Positions 22,166 through 37,199 of a DNA stretch of 64,000 nucleotides are shown piece after piece. The stretch's first letter is position 1, and each line of letters opens with the position of its first letter. The notes under the pieces are model-generated. The model saw nothing but the letters and a program-made list of their open reading frames with translations, had not been told where the DNA came from and did not search any database. This DNA comes from Plantago ovata (Eukaryota > Streptophyta > Magnoliopsida > Lamiales > Plantaginaceae). A program made the position numbers and the translations under genes. The stretch spans positions 95,851,982-95,915,981 of the forward strand of contig CM051457.1 of the NCBI GenBank assembly GCA_028274465.1, in the 5' to 3' direction.

Positions 22166-23490
22166 ATTAATGAGCAATTGGACAAGAAACTATTTGCAGG
22201 TAGTACAGTTGGGTCCTCCTTTCTTGCTTTCATCACTTGCACTCACTACACAGTAACAAATATAGCAAAATATATTTATTCTTTCTTTCTCTCCATCTTA
22301 TTGATTCTTTCACCTTTGGGTTTTTACTGGTTGAGGAAAAAGAAACAGAACATCAAGAAAGTTGTTTTTCTTTGGGTGGTGTTTTTGAGGCCATTTTCGT
22401 GTAAAGTAGTAAGCACTTCTTTTTCCCTTATTATAGCACTTGTATTGGTTGATAGTTAATCGTACCTGTGTAGTAGTACTAGTTAATAGGAACAAACAGA
22501 CTTTTTTGGTGGCTTTGTTCTCCACTTTTCTTCTGCCACTTGCAACAGTACTAGTACTACTCTTCACTGTTTATTTTGCTCATGAGTATATGGTTTGGTT
22601 GAGTTTCTTTTCTACCATGTTTTGCATTCTATTCTGTGTTGCCGACTAGAGATTGAGGTCAGTTTTGTATCATTTCATTGGTAGTAGAATATTTTTGCCG
22701 CTTCTTGTTCTAGCTGTTCTTCATAGTTCACATACTTAGGTTTATTTCTAAGTCTTACCTATTCAGTATGCTTGTAAGGTTATGTTCTATTCAACATTCG
22801 GTTCAAATTCATTAAATTAGATTCAGTTCAGATTTGCTCGGTTGTTTTCATACTACAAATTAGTTCGGATTTTGTTCGGTTTTCATAAAGTGGCTTAATG
22901 TTTTTTTTTTCAATGTTTATTTTTCTCACAATATTATTCAGCTTTTGTATCTGTGATCTTAAGCTTGTAGTCTGATGTTGAATTTATGTTCTATGTTTGC
23001 TGGTGGTATGCTCATAAGGTTCTGCCCTATTCAACATTCAGTTAACTTAGTTGTTTATTATACTACAAATTGGTTCGGATTCAGTTTTCAGACAAAGAGA
23101 ACAAAAACCTAAGTGGCTTTATGTTTTTCTTATTAATTTTCTCTGCTTTTGTATATGTGATCTAAGCTTTTAGTCTGATTTTCAATTTATGTTCTATGTT
23201 CGCTCGTGCTAGTTTTGCTTGTATTCATTGTTGGAATAGTTTTTGCTCATTATACTGTTATGTTGGTTTGGTATGTAGAGCAGCTAGGTGCATAGAGGCC
23301 ACTTTGCTCTACCTACAACTACAAGTACTGTTCCTGGTTATATGCCTTTTTCTATTCATTGTGTGTTATATGCCTTTTTCTATTTGGTTTAATTAGAAAG
23401 CTTTCAAGGCTGTATGTTTTTAGCCTAAGCTTTTTGACAAGCCATCATCCACAACTAAATCACTCATCACCCTATGAATTTTATTTCACA
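22166..23490. other. Noncoding, T-rich, intron-like
   Basis: No gene. It contains short repeats such as gttcggatt and taagcttttagtctgat occurring twice (about 22960 and 23165), suggesting a local duplication of ~200 bp. Confidence 0.4.
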
Positions 23491-23491
23491 G

Positions 23492-23578
23492 GAAAGAAGT
23501 AATTGATGATGATGGATGGCTTCACGCTGGAGATATGGGTTCGTGGCTACCTGGAGGCTGATTGAGAATAATTGATAG
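23492..23578 (+). pseudogene. Long-chain acyl-CoA synthetase exon fragment
   Basis: Between a CACAG acceptor and an AG|GTATTT donor it reads KEVIDDDGWLHAGDMGSWLP, GG, a TGA stop, LRIIDR. This is the LACS/AMP-binding motif region around GWLHTGDIG and IIDR. The stop replaces the usual arginine. LACS enzymes activate fatty acids with CoA. This single exon carries an inactivating stop and lacks its neighbours. Confidence 0.85.
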
Positions 23579-23653
23579 GTATTTGTGTTTTATGGTTAAA
23601 GTTCTAAACCTGTGTTCTTATTACATTATCTAACAGAAGCATAAATGTTGCAG

Positions 23654-23688
23654 CTTAGAGGTTTTGAATTTGCTAAAGCCATTACAAG
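23654..23688 (+). pseudogene. Probable second LACS exon scrap
   Basis: Between GCAG and AG|GTATGT it reads LRGFEFAKAITR, similar to the C-terminal GFE..KA region of LACS proteins. It is very short, so this is tentative. Confidence 0.45.
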
Positions 23689-23937
23689 GTATGTGCACTG
23701 TTCCTTCTTTTTACATGAAAATATGCAAATGTCATCATAAAGTGAGAGATTTTAGAATTGTAATTAAAATAAAAAACAATCATGTGCCCATAAAAATATT
23801 TCAATTTGTCTAAATAAAAAAAATGATGTCGCCATAACAAACTAGATGAAAGATGTTCCCAAATAAAAATCACGTCTAATAAGAAAATCATGTGTCCAAT
23901 ATAAATAATGGCTACTCAATAAAAAACTCAGTCAATG

Positions 23938-24129
23938 TTATACGTTCTGGTCGAAATCATGATCACCAGTGCCATAGTAACCTTCCTTGAGTCCCCATGC
24001 AAAGTCTAGTTCGATATCAGTGCTTGAATTTTCTAGATGATCCTCTGCAAGCTTCCTCAAGTCCTCATCACTTTCTATACTTATTGGACCACCAATATAC
24101 TGCTCTCCAGTGACTTTAAAAGCTGATAG
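23938..24129 (-). pseudogene. Unrecognised coding remnant, part 2 (left of LTR)
   Basis: Minus-strand reading gives LSAFKVTGEQYIGGPISIES, DEDLRKLAEDHLENSST and DIELDFAWGLKE, then a stop at 23938. It appears to continue the reading at 26330-26191, with the LTR-like insertion between. Function unknown. Confidence 0.4.
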
Positions 24130-26185
24130 TGTATATGTCCTAGAGACAGTCCTTACTAAGGGCATGGTGCCCTTATTGAGGACATATATGTACTATTACA
24201 CAGGTCAACGTAATATAATATATGTTTGTTGCATTTTACTATTGAGTATCGCTTTCATATTTATATTACACCAGGCTGCAGCATGTCATATCTTTATTAC
24301 TGTCTGTATTGATATTAAACATGTCCCCTCGGATAGATGACCGATCACACAGTTAGTGGGAGCTATGTGAGTTATCATCTATCCCAAACTCTCCCTAGTC
24401 GTGGTTCATCTCGGATGTGGGGGTCTGAATGAACCTGACAAGACTAGTATGCGTGGAGGTTATACTTGTTGGAGCAAGTGTGAGCCGATCCCACGGCCAC
24501 GGAACGGATTGTTGGACAATCGAGAAACGTTCCCATAACTGCGCATAGTTGTTCGAAGAAGCTTTATCGAACAATGGAAGTACCCACCGGACACTCCCAT
24601 CGATGTATACTCTACACCGACGTGTCTATGGGAACCGGTGAGTTGTCGAAGTGATGTCATTCGTCCTTTGTACTTATAGGACTTTATCATCACATTTGTT
24701 GCCCCATATCCTTGGTGGACCCGTCGATGTCAGCTCTGAATAAGCAGCTGACGTAAGACACGATCCAGGATTATGGCTAAATACAAATGGGGGTGATAAG
24801 TGATTCTGTGAAGGATTCATCTCTCAAGTGTAGCACAGGAGAGCACTGCTCATAGTCTGCATAGTTGTGTTGGTAAAGTCACTGGCCAGTGCAAATGATA
24901 TATTATGATGGTCATAAGTATATCTTAACCAAGCAACTCCCTGAGACGCCCGTGGATGTATTATTGGGATAGACACTGGATCGATCCTAGATACATTCGA
25001 GCAAGTCAGATGAAGGGACGTTGCCATCGCCGCGTTGAGCGCAACAGGCTTCGCAACGAAAGGGTTAGCTTTGAGAAACCTCTCAAACGTCCTCACGTAT
25101 TAATATTGCAAATGGAACCGTCTAGGAATTCCATGTTGCCTAGTCTAGGACTTGCTTAATACGATGAGGCCCTATGGGTCACACTATGTGGTGATTCAGT
25201 CTATCAAAATATCCTTGAAGATGGAATCGCAATTAATTTGGAATTAGTTGTGATTGATGGATTATAATTGATTTGGAATTAATTATAATATTTGGTGGCT
25301 CAATTAATGATTTTGAATTATTAATTGAATTGGATAATTAATTGTATTTTATGTAAATACAATTAAAGATTATATTTTGGAAATATAATGGAGGTTTGAT
25401 TAGAAAGGATATGTTAATTTAGAATTAACATATGCACTTGGGCAAAAATCTACTTGGAGTTTGAATTGCCTTAGAACTATAAGTGGGTCCCAAAATCGGG
25501 ACCCACCTACTGTCCCTGGGAGAGCGCGCGCGCGCGCATGGCTGGATAGGGGAAGGAGTTCGACTCCTTCCTCTATTAGAAGTCCAAGGAATAAGTTAGA
25601 TTTTCCTGATTGAGTTTTAATTTGATTTTGAATGAATCTAGACTTGATTTTGGTTTCCTTGTGCGATAAGAATTAGATTCTTATTCCTTTACGAAGTCTA
25701 ATTGCTTATGTTTTAGGCTTCTATAGACTACTATATATAGTAGACTATTAGAGAGCTTTACACACAGTTTCAGACATAGTTTTGAACACAGTTATTCTAC
25801 CCAATTTTCTTAGAGAAAATAAAAGCTCTCCCCTCCTCCCTTAGTCACCCACGCGCGCGCCACCACCACCGGAGGAATTGCCGCCCCGTCTTCTTGGTCA
25901 CACAAAGAATATCCTAGCATTCTTCCGATAGGCTGTTCATCCGTGGATACCAAGGTTGAGGTTCTAGGAGCTGGAAACTAACTCTTATTGTCTTGCAGAT
26001 ATAAGGAGCATTGTAGATATCTTCGACTTCGACGAAGGAGAAGATACACCGGATTATTACGAAGACTTGGAAGCTGCTTTGGAAGTAAGGTTAGTCTTCT
26101 AATTGACGTGTTTATATATATACGACATATGCATAATCAATTAACCTGTATGTTAAGAAAAAATTTAAAATTCCGCTGCGTACCT
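24130..26185 (+). mobile_element. LTR-like insertion (solo LTR, probably copia)
   Basis: About 2.06 kb, beginning TGTATATGTCCTAGAG and ending near TTCCGCTGCGTA. It has no coding sequence. Internal hallmarks of a plus-strand LTR are a TATA box (ctatatatag, about 25731), a downstream leader, and TTCCGCTGC close to the 3' end, as in many copia LTRs. It interrupts an otherwise continuous minus-strand reading frame. A (CG)n tract lies at 25525-25540. The exact ends and target duplication could not be fixed. Confidence 0.55.
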
Positions 26186-26330
26186 TAGGGGTAACTCTGA
26201 CCATATTTTCTTACAAAAGCCTCCTTTAACACTCCTCCTACCGTCATTTCTATATCAGTGAATTGACGAAGTATAGGATGGTGAAGTTCCATTCCAGCTG
26301 AGCGAGCCCATACACGTAACAATGGTCTGC
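26186..26330 (-). pseudogene. Unrecognised coding remnant, part 1 (right of LTR)
   Basis: Minus-strand reading PLLRVWARSAGMELHHPILR, QFTDIEMTVGGVLKEAF, VRKYGQSYPL. It is probably a downstream exon of the Ulp1-type gene or its neighbour. No family recognised. Confidence 0.4.
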
Positions 26331-26352
26331 AAAAACAAAAAGTGTACTTAAA

Positions 26353-26635
26353 TTATGTTAATGCACGAGAAAACCCATGTTTAGATGGATGAGGATATTG
26401 TTCGAATAAAAAAAAAGAAACCATTTCTGAATCGCCTACATGTTGCTGTTTAAATTCTTTTCGTGATAATACAACATCGTTGCTAGTTTCCTTCGTGTAA
26501 AGATAGACTCTTCCTGCAATGCATATTTCACAAATTAAGTATGTGACACCACATATGCTCACATAAAATTGCAGTATAAAACTTAAAAATTGCATTTGCA
26601 CATTAAATTTCCTTACATGTGTCAATAGTCGATTT
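26353..26635 (-). pseudogene. Ulp1-type gene, 3' exon region left of the LINE
   Basis: Continues the protease gene after the inserted LINE. VNRLLTHVRKFNVQMQF follows the target duplication, then an intron-like stretch and RVYLYTKETSNDVVLSRKEF. Separated from the catalytic exon only by the insertion. Confidence 0.5.
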
Positions 26636-26653
26636 ACCATTCCGGAGAACATT

Positions 26654-27885
26654 TTTTGAATGAATGGTGCAAATATATTAAACGGGAAAAGAGTACAAAG
26701 AGTATACAAAAGCAATGAACAGCGTAAACTCACAGATGCTAACTAACCCAAACTACTAGAGAACGTAGCTTGGTTGCAACCGCGGGCCTCGTTAAAACCC
26801 AATCACGGAAAAATCAATTGGGAAAAACCCGTGCCTGGGAAAAAGAGTGCCTGAGCGTTAATGTTGCGGGAACCTATAATAGGGAAGACCAAACATGTCC
26901 CTAAATACAAGACTACAAACACTAGCGGGAGCGGTATCCCAAAAGCCGTCCGTCGCCAAATTGGAGAGAGCATCCGCAACGGAATTGCCTTCCCTATAAA
27001 TATGAGAGACCTTGAACTCCATAGCGTTTAGACACTCCAGAATTCGTAGCCACTGATTTCTGTACTTCCAAGGAACCTGCGAAGAACGAGTGCTGAGCAG
27101 ATTGACAACATAGCTAGAGTCAGATTCCAGCCATAAATGGTGCCATCCACGAGAGAAAGCAATCAAGATAGCATGCATAGACGCAATTAACTCAGCCTCA
27201 AATGCGAAAAGGCAGCCCACGTGACGAACAAAGCACCCCAGAACAACTTGAGTCTCGAAAGACTCCCGCTGCCGTAGAGTCACCCGGTGCCCCCATAGAG
27301 CTCCCATCTGTATTGCATTTAACCCAACCATGGCCTGGGGGATACCAACGCACCTCAATGATATCCCGAAACCTCCTAGGGCAGCCTTTAATACGGAAAG
27401 AGTGCAAAACCTGAAGATCACTCTGAGAGTTGGACATCACTCCAAGAGAAAAAGAGTCCGCCTCCCCAACTAAACTCCAGATCGAAAGAAGAATAGCATG
27501 TTTGGAAATTACTATGTTCTCAAACAGAAACCGATTCCTGGCCGTCCACAAAGCCCAACAGGTGGTGATAAAAGTGAGCTTCCAAATCGACAGAACCTGC
27601 GGGCTAAAAGTGAAGCTCATAGCATATAACAAAAACTCACCAAAGCTAGAGCAACATCTAAAAGGCACCTGAAATAAATCAAAAATAGGCTGCCAAATCA
27701 TAATAGCAAAAGAACAAGAAACCAAGAAATGATGGTGACAATCTAAATCAGCAAAGCAAAAGATACAAACGGAGGGGCCAATGAAACCACGAGTCTGGAG
27801 CTTCTCCCAAGTTGGAAGAGAGCCATGAACCGCTTTCCAAACCATAGTTGAACGCCTAGGAGGGATAAACGAAGACCAGATCCAA
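26654..27885 (-). mobile_element. 5'-truncated LINE with 18-bp target duplication
   Basis: Minus-strand LINE 3' end: zf-RVT (WIWSSFIPPRRS, WKAVHGSLPTWEKL, CIFCFADLDCHHHFLVSC) and RNase H (KCNTDGSSMGAPG, FEAELIASMHAI, ESDSSYVVNL, YREGNSVADALSN), stop at 26858, a 3' UTR and a poly-A (plus-strand T6 at 26652-26657). It is flanked by accattccggagaacatt (26636-26653) and the same with one change (27886-27903). One frameshift at about 27245 inside RNase H. It inserted into the Ulp1-type gene just after the catalytic cysteine. Confidence 0.9.
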
Positions 27886-30668
27886 ACCATTCCGGGGAAC
27901 ATTATGTTTAGGCACACATATAGCCCGCAATCATGCCTGCAATATTATCAGTAGTCAATGTTATATATGTAGATATTGTAATGATAACCTGAAAACTGCA
28001 TTGTAATCATGGTAATGCTAGTCATACCCGTCTAGCTGTTGTGGAGTAGTTGCATACAGTATCTTGAATTTATCCCAATTTGAATGTCTAAATCCTTGCT
28101 CATTGTATATATCAGTCCACACTTTGTTGCTGATCTTCTCGAGTCTTGTAAACTGTTTGAATAATTTCAGATAAAACATGAAGATTATACATTTCATTTT
28201 TGTCTAACTAAATAATGAAGTTCTTACCGCTTTCTTCACCATAGACATCCTGCGTTGTTGGGCTTCAGCAATTCTCACTGTGTCAAAAATCTCTACTTTT
28301 TGGGTGTCAAAATTAATTGTGGCCGACAACCAATGGTCATGATCATGAATTGGTATTGTAATAGTGTTGCATTTTGATGGATCACCTCTGAGATTTCTTT
28401 TTGGCCCCCCGAAAATGCATTTATCTATGTTTATATCATCGTGTATCTCTTTCCCAGTACCATCTTGACTCTCTACCTGTAGATTAATACATGGAAACCA
28501 TTTATCTCTAATATGGTATTTGTTCAACTTTCTGGATCACATTGAGTTTGAACTCACCATCTGGTGATACCAGGTAGACAATGTCCAATCATTGTTGACC
28601 GATCCTCTATCGCACCAAGTGACATACCCAATACAATTTATCACCTGAGTAGGCACAAGTTTCATGTCATGGATGTATATTTTAGTCTATTAATAACTTA
28701 AATCAAGTAGAAATTATTGCATTGTTAACTAAATTGATACACTACAGGAGAGGGTGGATGAACTCCACATTACTTACATCGCCATATAACCAATTTGTGC
28801 CTTCTAGGCTTTTAATAGTATCTCGTGTCAGGTAATCGTCCTCAAACCTCACAAGTACTTCACTGCAAGGAATGAATTGAAAGTATACAAAATGTTAGCA
28901 ACATACATAGAAGTTAATAATTTCGAAGAGAACATAATTTGTGAAACATACCTTTTATCAAAATAATTCGTATCCCACATATATGATGCTATATGATCAC
29001 CTCTTTTGATTTTTTTGCAAACTATTTCATAAATGTCCTCATTGTGAATCTTAGCTCTGGGAGTTTCAAAGTCAAGTTCGCGTGGACTTATGGTCGACTG
29101 TTTGCATGGGCTTGGTGATTGTACGTTCACACTATTACTGTCTATATCGACCAACTCCTCGGGAACTAGTTTTCCTTGCATGCTAGTGGGTGTGGCAAAG
29201 TTCTGAACGGGTTCCTCATGGTGTGTTGTAACGCCATGCTTGGTGACCTTTTCCACACATCTCTCACTTAATAAATTACTAATTGTGTTTTCCACTACAG
29301 CGAACCGTTTCTCCATGCAAGTCATTCGTCCACCAAGTACTTGAAGCTGCGTATTTAGTGATGTAGTTTGGCTAGCTATAAACTTCAGAAGTTGGATGGC
29401 ATTGGAATTTGATATTTCCTCGTCCGATGACGGAACGGTACATGTGTTCTTGTTGTCTTCTATTTTCCCTTCCTTTGGATTTTGTTTTGCATTGCTATTG
29501 ATGGTACGCTTAGGGGCATCCATAACCTGTAAGATGAAAAACAAAATATAACTCCCAGTTACATGTAAAGCACTGAAGTACTATCAACAGGATGAAAGTT
29601 TTAAGTTCTTACAAAATCTTTCTTAAAACCTCCCATATTAGTGAACTTGGTTAGGATGATGGACACTGTATCGTCGGTCCATTGACACATGGTTGGTACT
29701 CTTGGTAGTTGTTTTTCAAGCTGACGATTCATGCTCTCGTTTATTGTTGTGAGTCCAATAATCTGTCCATGTGAGTTGTAAAAAAAAAAAAAAACCTCTA
29801 GTATGGAAAAATATAAGTATATACTATATTTTTTGCTCACATCAACCAATAACTCCAAATTATAGTTTTAGTGAAAAAGAAATACCTTCAGTAGCAGAAC
29901 ACAACCCTTTATTTTGTGATGCTTTGTATTTTTGGCTCCATACTTTTCTAACCCATCCACCAGTCCTTTCAATACAAACTCGGCCCAGTTGTAATCGCCT
30001 ATACTTTGAAGATTGACCATGTGATCCAGAAGGGTGAGATTCAAAGTGCTACCATCCGTTGGTAGGAGAACTGTAGTGAGCATAAACATAAGGTACATAA
30101 CTTTGAACTCATCACCATGCGATTTACATGAGGACAACTTGACTTGCAAATTTTTCAGCTCTATCTTCTTAAGGTCCTTATCATCCATGAACCAACGGCC
30201 GTACATTGCCCATCCTTTGTTTGATGTTTCATGGGATATAGTCTTATTCCCACAAGGAATGCCTAGGGTTAAACTGACAGTATGTGCTGTTAATGTGATT
30301 GTGGTTCCAAGAATTGTCAATGACCGACTGGAACGGTCAAAATTGTTCAGCAACCACTGCAACAACTTACTGTCTTTACGCTGCATTTTGATGTCTAACA
30401 GGGACCCAAATCCCATTGACTTAACAGCCTACCTCTGTTCTTTGGTCAATGATTTATTTGTTTTGACAAATTTTGGTAGAGCTGTCCTGTGGTCAATGGT
30501 GGATATATCTTGTTGAAGATCCGGAGATGACAAACTAAACATTGTTGGTCTAGTTGGTTCCTGTGGAACATGACCCTTTTTCCGCTGATCATGAGTATTG
30601 TGCTCGTCCGAGCTCCTCTTCTTTCCACAATTCTCTTTCATATTCATGCATGTGTTCTTTTTATGCAT
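27886..30668 (-). pseudogene. Ulp1/SENP-type (C48) cysteine protease gene, transposon-associated
   Basis: Eight exons with GT-AG borders on the minus strand: 30668-29886, 29762-29613, 29526-28952, 28862-28778, 28644-28558, 28476-28228, 28152-28028, and from 27936 into the LINE. The N-terminal part has the GFGSLLDIKM ... WLLNNFD ... LGIPCGNK pattern typical of Ulp1-like proteins carried by plant transposons. The catalytic region keeps His (HDHDHWLSATINF), Asp (VEIFDT), Gln (TTPQQLDG) and Cys (HDCGLYVCLNIMF). The family removes SUMO or similar modifiers; in Mutator-like elements its role is unknown. Faults: an in-frame TAG at 30429-30431, unless translation starts at MGFGS (30416), and the LINE after VCLNIMFPGMV. 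The downstream part is at 26.2-26.6 kb. Exon structure and catalytic residues are otherwise intact. Confidence 0.8.
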
Positions 30669-31045
30669 AAAATCATAGGGTGATGAGTGATTTAGTTGAG
30701 CATATTTATTTGAATGTTATTAGCAGGATGCTGAAAGATTAGAAAAAATCTAAACAAACATGTAAAACTTAAGAATACGGATGCAGCAGCTAGCAGAATC
30801 TAAAATGCAGGTATGTATGTGGTCGCTGCTTTACTAAATTTTACATGTGTAGGTGTGTAACAAGGGGCTGCAAATATATTACATCATGTTTTAGTTGTCT
30901 CACCAACTTCTATATGTGCACACTGCAGGAAAAACAAGCCCTGCTAGAATATGAGAATCTGCGTAAACAGGTAAACTGAGTGTGAATTTGTTATGAATCT
31001 CTTGTTTGCTTACTCTCAGATTCCCAGTAGTTAAAAATAACTAAA

Positions 31046-31180
31046 ATCCGCTTGCTAAAAGACAGTAGAATCTAGAACTATCCCAGGTGCTTCATACATG
31101 ATCTGGATGCCTATTTTAGGACTGTAACTTGCTAAAAGACAGTAGAATCTAGAACTATCCCAGGTGCCTTCATACATTCG
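31046..31180. repeat. Tandem duplication in intron (~77-bp period)
   Basis: cttgctaaaagacagtagaa... through ...cccaggtgc is present twice, at about 31051 and 31127. A related first part recurs at about 32047. Confidence 0.8.
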
Positions 31181-32179
31181 ACTACAGGAAGCAACTCATC
31201 TGATATTACAGGTTCGGCAGCTGAGTTGGAGAAAGTGAAGAAAGAAATGAAAATGATGAAAACTGCACTGCAGGGGGCTGCTAAACAAGCTCAGGTTTGC
31301 TTTATTCTTGGGTTGAAACCCCCCCTTCAATGGCACATGGTGTAGCATAAGATTCACTATATGTACATATATCAAAATAATAACATGAGTATTTATTTTT
31401 CCCCAAGTTAAAATGTATTTCATGACATCCACCATTTTAATGTTTTGTCATATAAAGTAGGTTGGTGCGAGTGGTAACGGCATTTGTCATGAGAACATCA
31501 AGCAAAAGAAAATCTAAGTGATGTGTGTTTGATTTTGACCAGGTCAATTGGCACAAAAAGCACCAAGTTTTTAGTTCTCTTAGTTTTAGACTTTTAGTTG
31601 ATTTATTCCATGAGTTGCTAATCAGAATAGATAGCTTGCCTGTAGCACTTTTCAGATGATAGGCGTCGTTTAGATTAAAACAGTAAAGCTATTGTAAGTT
31701 TTGAAAGAAATACAAATTGGTGTGTAATGGTTAACCGAGTTAAGGGCCCAAGGTGAAACATGAGTAGTCCACATTAAGCTGAAGAAAGTCTGTTTAGGAA
31801 AAGTACTTAGATTACTTGGATTGAAATGTTACATACAATGGCCCTACATCTTTAATTAGTTGGAAATCTTCTTCCTTTTAGATATTGAAAGCATTCCATT
31901 ACTACCAACCCAGACCATACAACACTGGACAAGAACTAATACAACACTGGCTAAGATCTAAAAGCAAAGGAAATGAATTAAGCCGTATGGTAGTTAAATA
32001 TATTAATATTAATGATGTTGAAAGAGTCAAGATATGCAAGTTTGTCATTAAAAATAACTAAAATCCGCTTGTTAAGCTGAAAAATTAGAAAAAATACGTA
32101 CCTGGAAGTCAACTTTTTCAGGTGGTTGTCTTCTTAGATCCTGAAAATTACCTGAACATGTAACGTATTTATCATGTCC

Positions 32180-32272
32180 TGAACGTGATAGTGGCATGAA
32201 GTCTTCAAATTCTAATTCTGTCCTGAACGTGATACTGGCATGGAGTCTTCAAACTCTAATTACCTAGCATCA
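32180..32272. repeat. Tandem duplication, ~44-bp unit
   Basis: gtcctgaacgtgata(g/c)tggcat ... cttcaaa(t/c)tctaatt occurs twice in a row. Confidence 0.8.
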
Positions 32273-33089
32273 TGTAACTCTTTTTGGGCTCACCAAGTTG
32301 TAAAAGCCCGGTCCGTTAACAATTAGTCTCTACTTATCCTGTTCTGGAAAATATTATCCTGAGAAATAACTTGTAAATTTCCATTTCTTGTGCTGTGAAT
32401 TATGAGGTTGTATATACTATGTTATTTTCGCCTCGTTTGTATTTTAAGGATATTCCTATCTGGGCAAAGGTTTTTTTTTTTGGCAATCCTCTTAGGTAGT
32501 GTTTTAATGCTACTTGGCAAGCAGCTGTTATACTTATGAGTAGTAGAAAATAAGTAACAAATGCAGTGGAAATTTGGAAGTACTACTAGTTAGTGTTTGC
32601 AAATATAATATATGAAGTTTTCATACTTGCAAAGCTTTTCAAAACTGGATTTCATAAAGCTAATTATGGCAAATAACCATGCCAATAGCTAATTAATGCG
32701 CAAAAAACAGGAATATATCTGTAAAAGGGTACACATCAGTTGCATATAAATTTGAGGGATAATGGTTTCCTGATCACTTTAAAATTATTACAGTTACCAT
32801 GAGAACATTGAGAAGCACTAAGTTCTATACTTCAAAGCTCCTTTCTCTCGTTCATTTCCCTTGCTAATTCAATTATCAATATTTCTTCATCTACAGGTAG
32901 TAAGAGCATTAAATTCAATGGACGAGTTAGCAGATTTGAACAACGGAATGAAACCAGGACAAAGTGGGATATTCGACTCGAGGGAACATTCTGCACAAAT
33001 CAGAATGTTCCAAAGGATGGCCTTTGGAAGCCAAGAATATAGTTCGGAATTCTTCAATAATCCCCCAAAACAGCTGGAGGAGTAACTTG

Positions 33090-34390
33090 GAAGCTCGAAC
33101 ATATTATTGTGACTTCGAAATGTCACAGGACAGAACTAGCCTTCGCCTACAAGAGCGACCCCAAGTCAAGCCATGCTGAAACTGGCAACTGAGGATTTTG
33201 TACATGATTCCATACTTCCTTTTGTGTAAAATTCCTAGCTCAATTTTTTGAATGTAAATTTTGATATAACTTCTGACAAGTTCATTCAATCTCCTGACCA
33301 TTTTTTGTATTGTGATTCAAGTAGTATTGAACAACAGAGCCATCATGTCCAACAGAAACATGATCTTTCATCCTATACATATATATTGGAGTAATCCTTT
33401 TACTCATGTCATGTAAATTCGATGATCAGTAGTTACTAGTCTTACTTTCAGAGACAATACTTAGCCACAAACACATTCATCAACAAGATCACACGCGACT
33501 AAACACTTGCAAGGGATTCAATGTAGTCGAATCCATGTTCATAAATAAAACTGCAAGTTTCTTTATGTAATGCTTTCTCTTTCAGCAGAACATTTCGGGA
33601 ATTTCACTCCACATGTTCAACTCAACATATAAAACAAAGAATATGACATAAAATTGACAAAAAAAGTGAAGAAGACTAGATGATGATGTAAAAACAACTT
33701 TTAAATCTTTTAAAAGATTTGTAAAACATATAGAACTTGAACTATATTGATAACAGCACCTTGCCCCTCATTATGAGTTGTTGAACCATATCGCCTAATT
33801 TTCATTTGTTAATCAATAAATACTGTAGTTATAAATATCGAGAGCTGTGGAAATAAAATGCACCAGAATTTGATAGAAAATTAGCAACCTGAAAATGGAA
33901 ATAATATGTTGCTTGGCATTAAAAATTAGAAATAAAAAGTTGACTCTAAAGAGGTCACAGAAACTCCCCTGCTTTAAACTTATCCCATACATGTCTACAA
34001 AAGTAAAAATAGGAAATAGTTCATGAAACGAAAATATAGAGATTCCATAGGACATTGACTTATTCAGCTACACTGAGACGCCCAACCATATGGAAAACTT
34101 ATCAAACATGATTTGGCGAACTTATTAAACATGATTCAGCTACACCGAAACAACCAACCATTTGGAGAACTTCTTAAACATGATTCCATAGGACATCTAC
34201 GTAAATTATTCAGCTATACCAAGCCTTGGCAGCAGATTTGGTGGCAGGTACCTCCTCCTAGACAACAACAAAGGGAAAAAGAAAGGTTGGTTAGTTGACA
34301 AAACACACATAATCAAGGGCATAACAATACATACAGTTATTATTTCAATTCATTAAAGACTAAATACCTCAGTCGGAAAGGTTGGGTACT
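33090..34390. other. Noncoding between coiled-coil fragment and FAR1-type gene
   Basis: No gene. At about 34065-34190 a ~65-bp unit (ttcagctacac.gaaac..ccaaccat..gga.aactt) is imperfectly repeated. Confidence 0.45.
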
Positions 34391-34393
34391 CTA

Positions 34394-37198
<2,805 letters not shown>

Positions 37199-37199
37199 T

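Larger units (their letters stand above)
30727..33085 (+). pseudogene. Coiled-coil gene fragment (3' exons), unrecognised
   Basis: Small exons with splice borders read DAERLEKI (30727), QLAESKMQ ending 30810, EKQALLEYENLRKQ (30929-30970), AAELEKVKKEMKMMKTALQG (about 31212-31294) and a last exon 32897-33085, VVRALNSMDELADLNNGMKP ... QIRMFQRMAFGSQEYSSEFF ... QLEE stop. Frames do not all connect, and stops occur in the first piece. The heptad pattern suggests a coiled coil. The 5' part is missing. It lies opposite to the Ulp1 and FAR1-type genes, so it may be another captured fragment. Confidence 0.5.

Noticed and set aside
24824-25159. Overlapping short frames in the LTR-like insertion
   Set aside because: Opposite-strand overlap, no domains, in a region with LTR promoter features.
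27198-27917. 239-codon minus frame as a single gene
   Set aside because: Fusion of the Ulp1-type protease exon and an inserted LINE across a target duplication.
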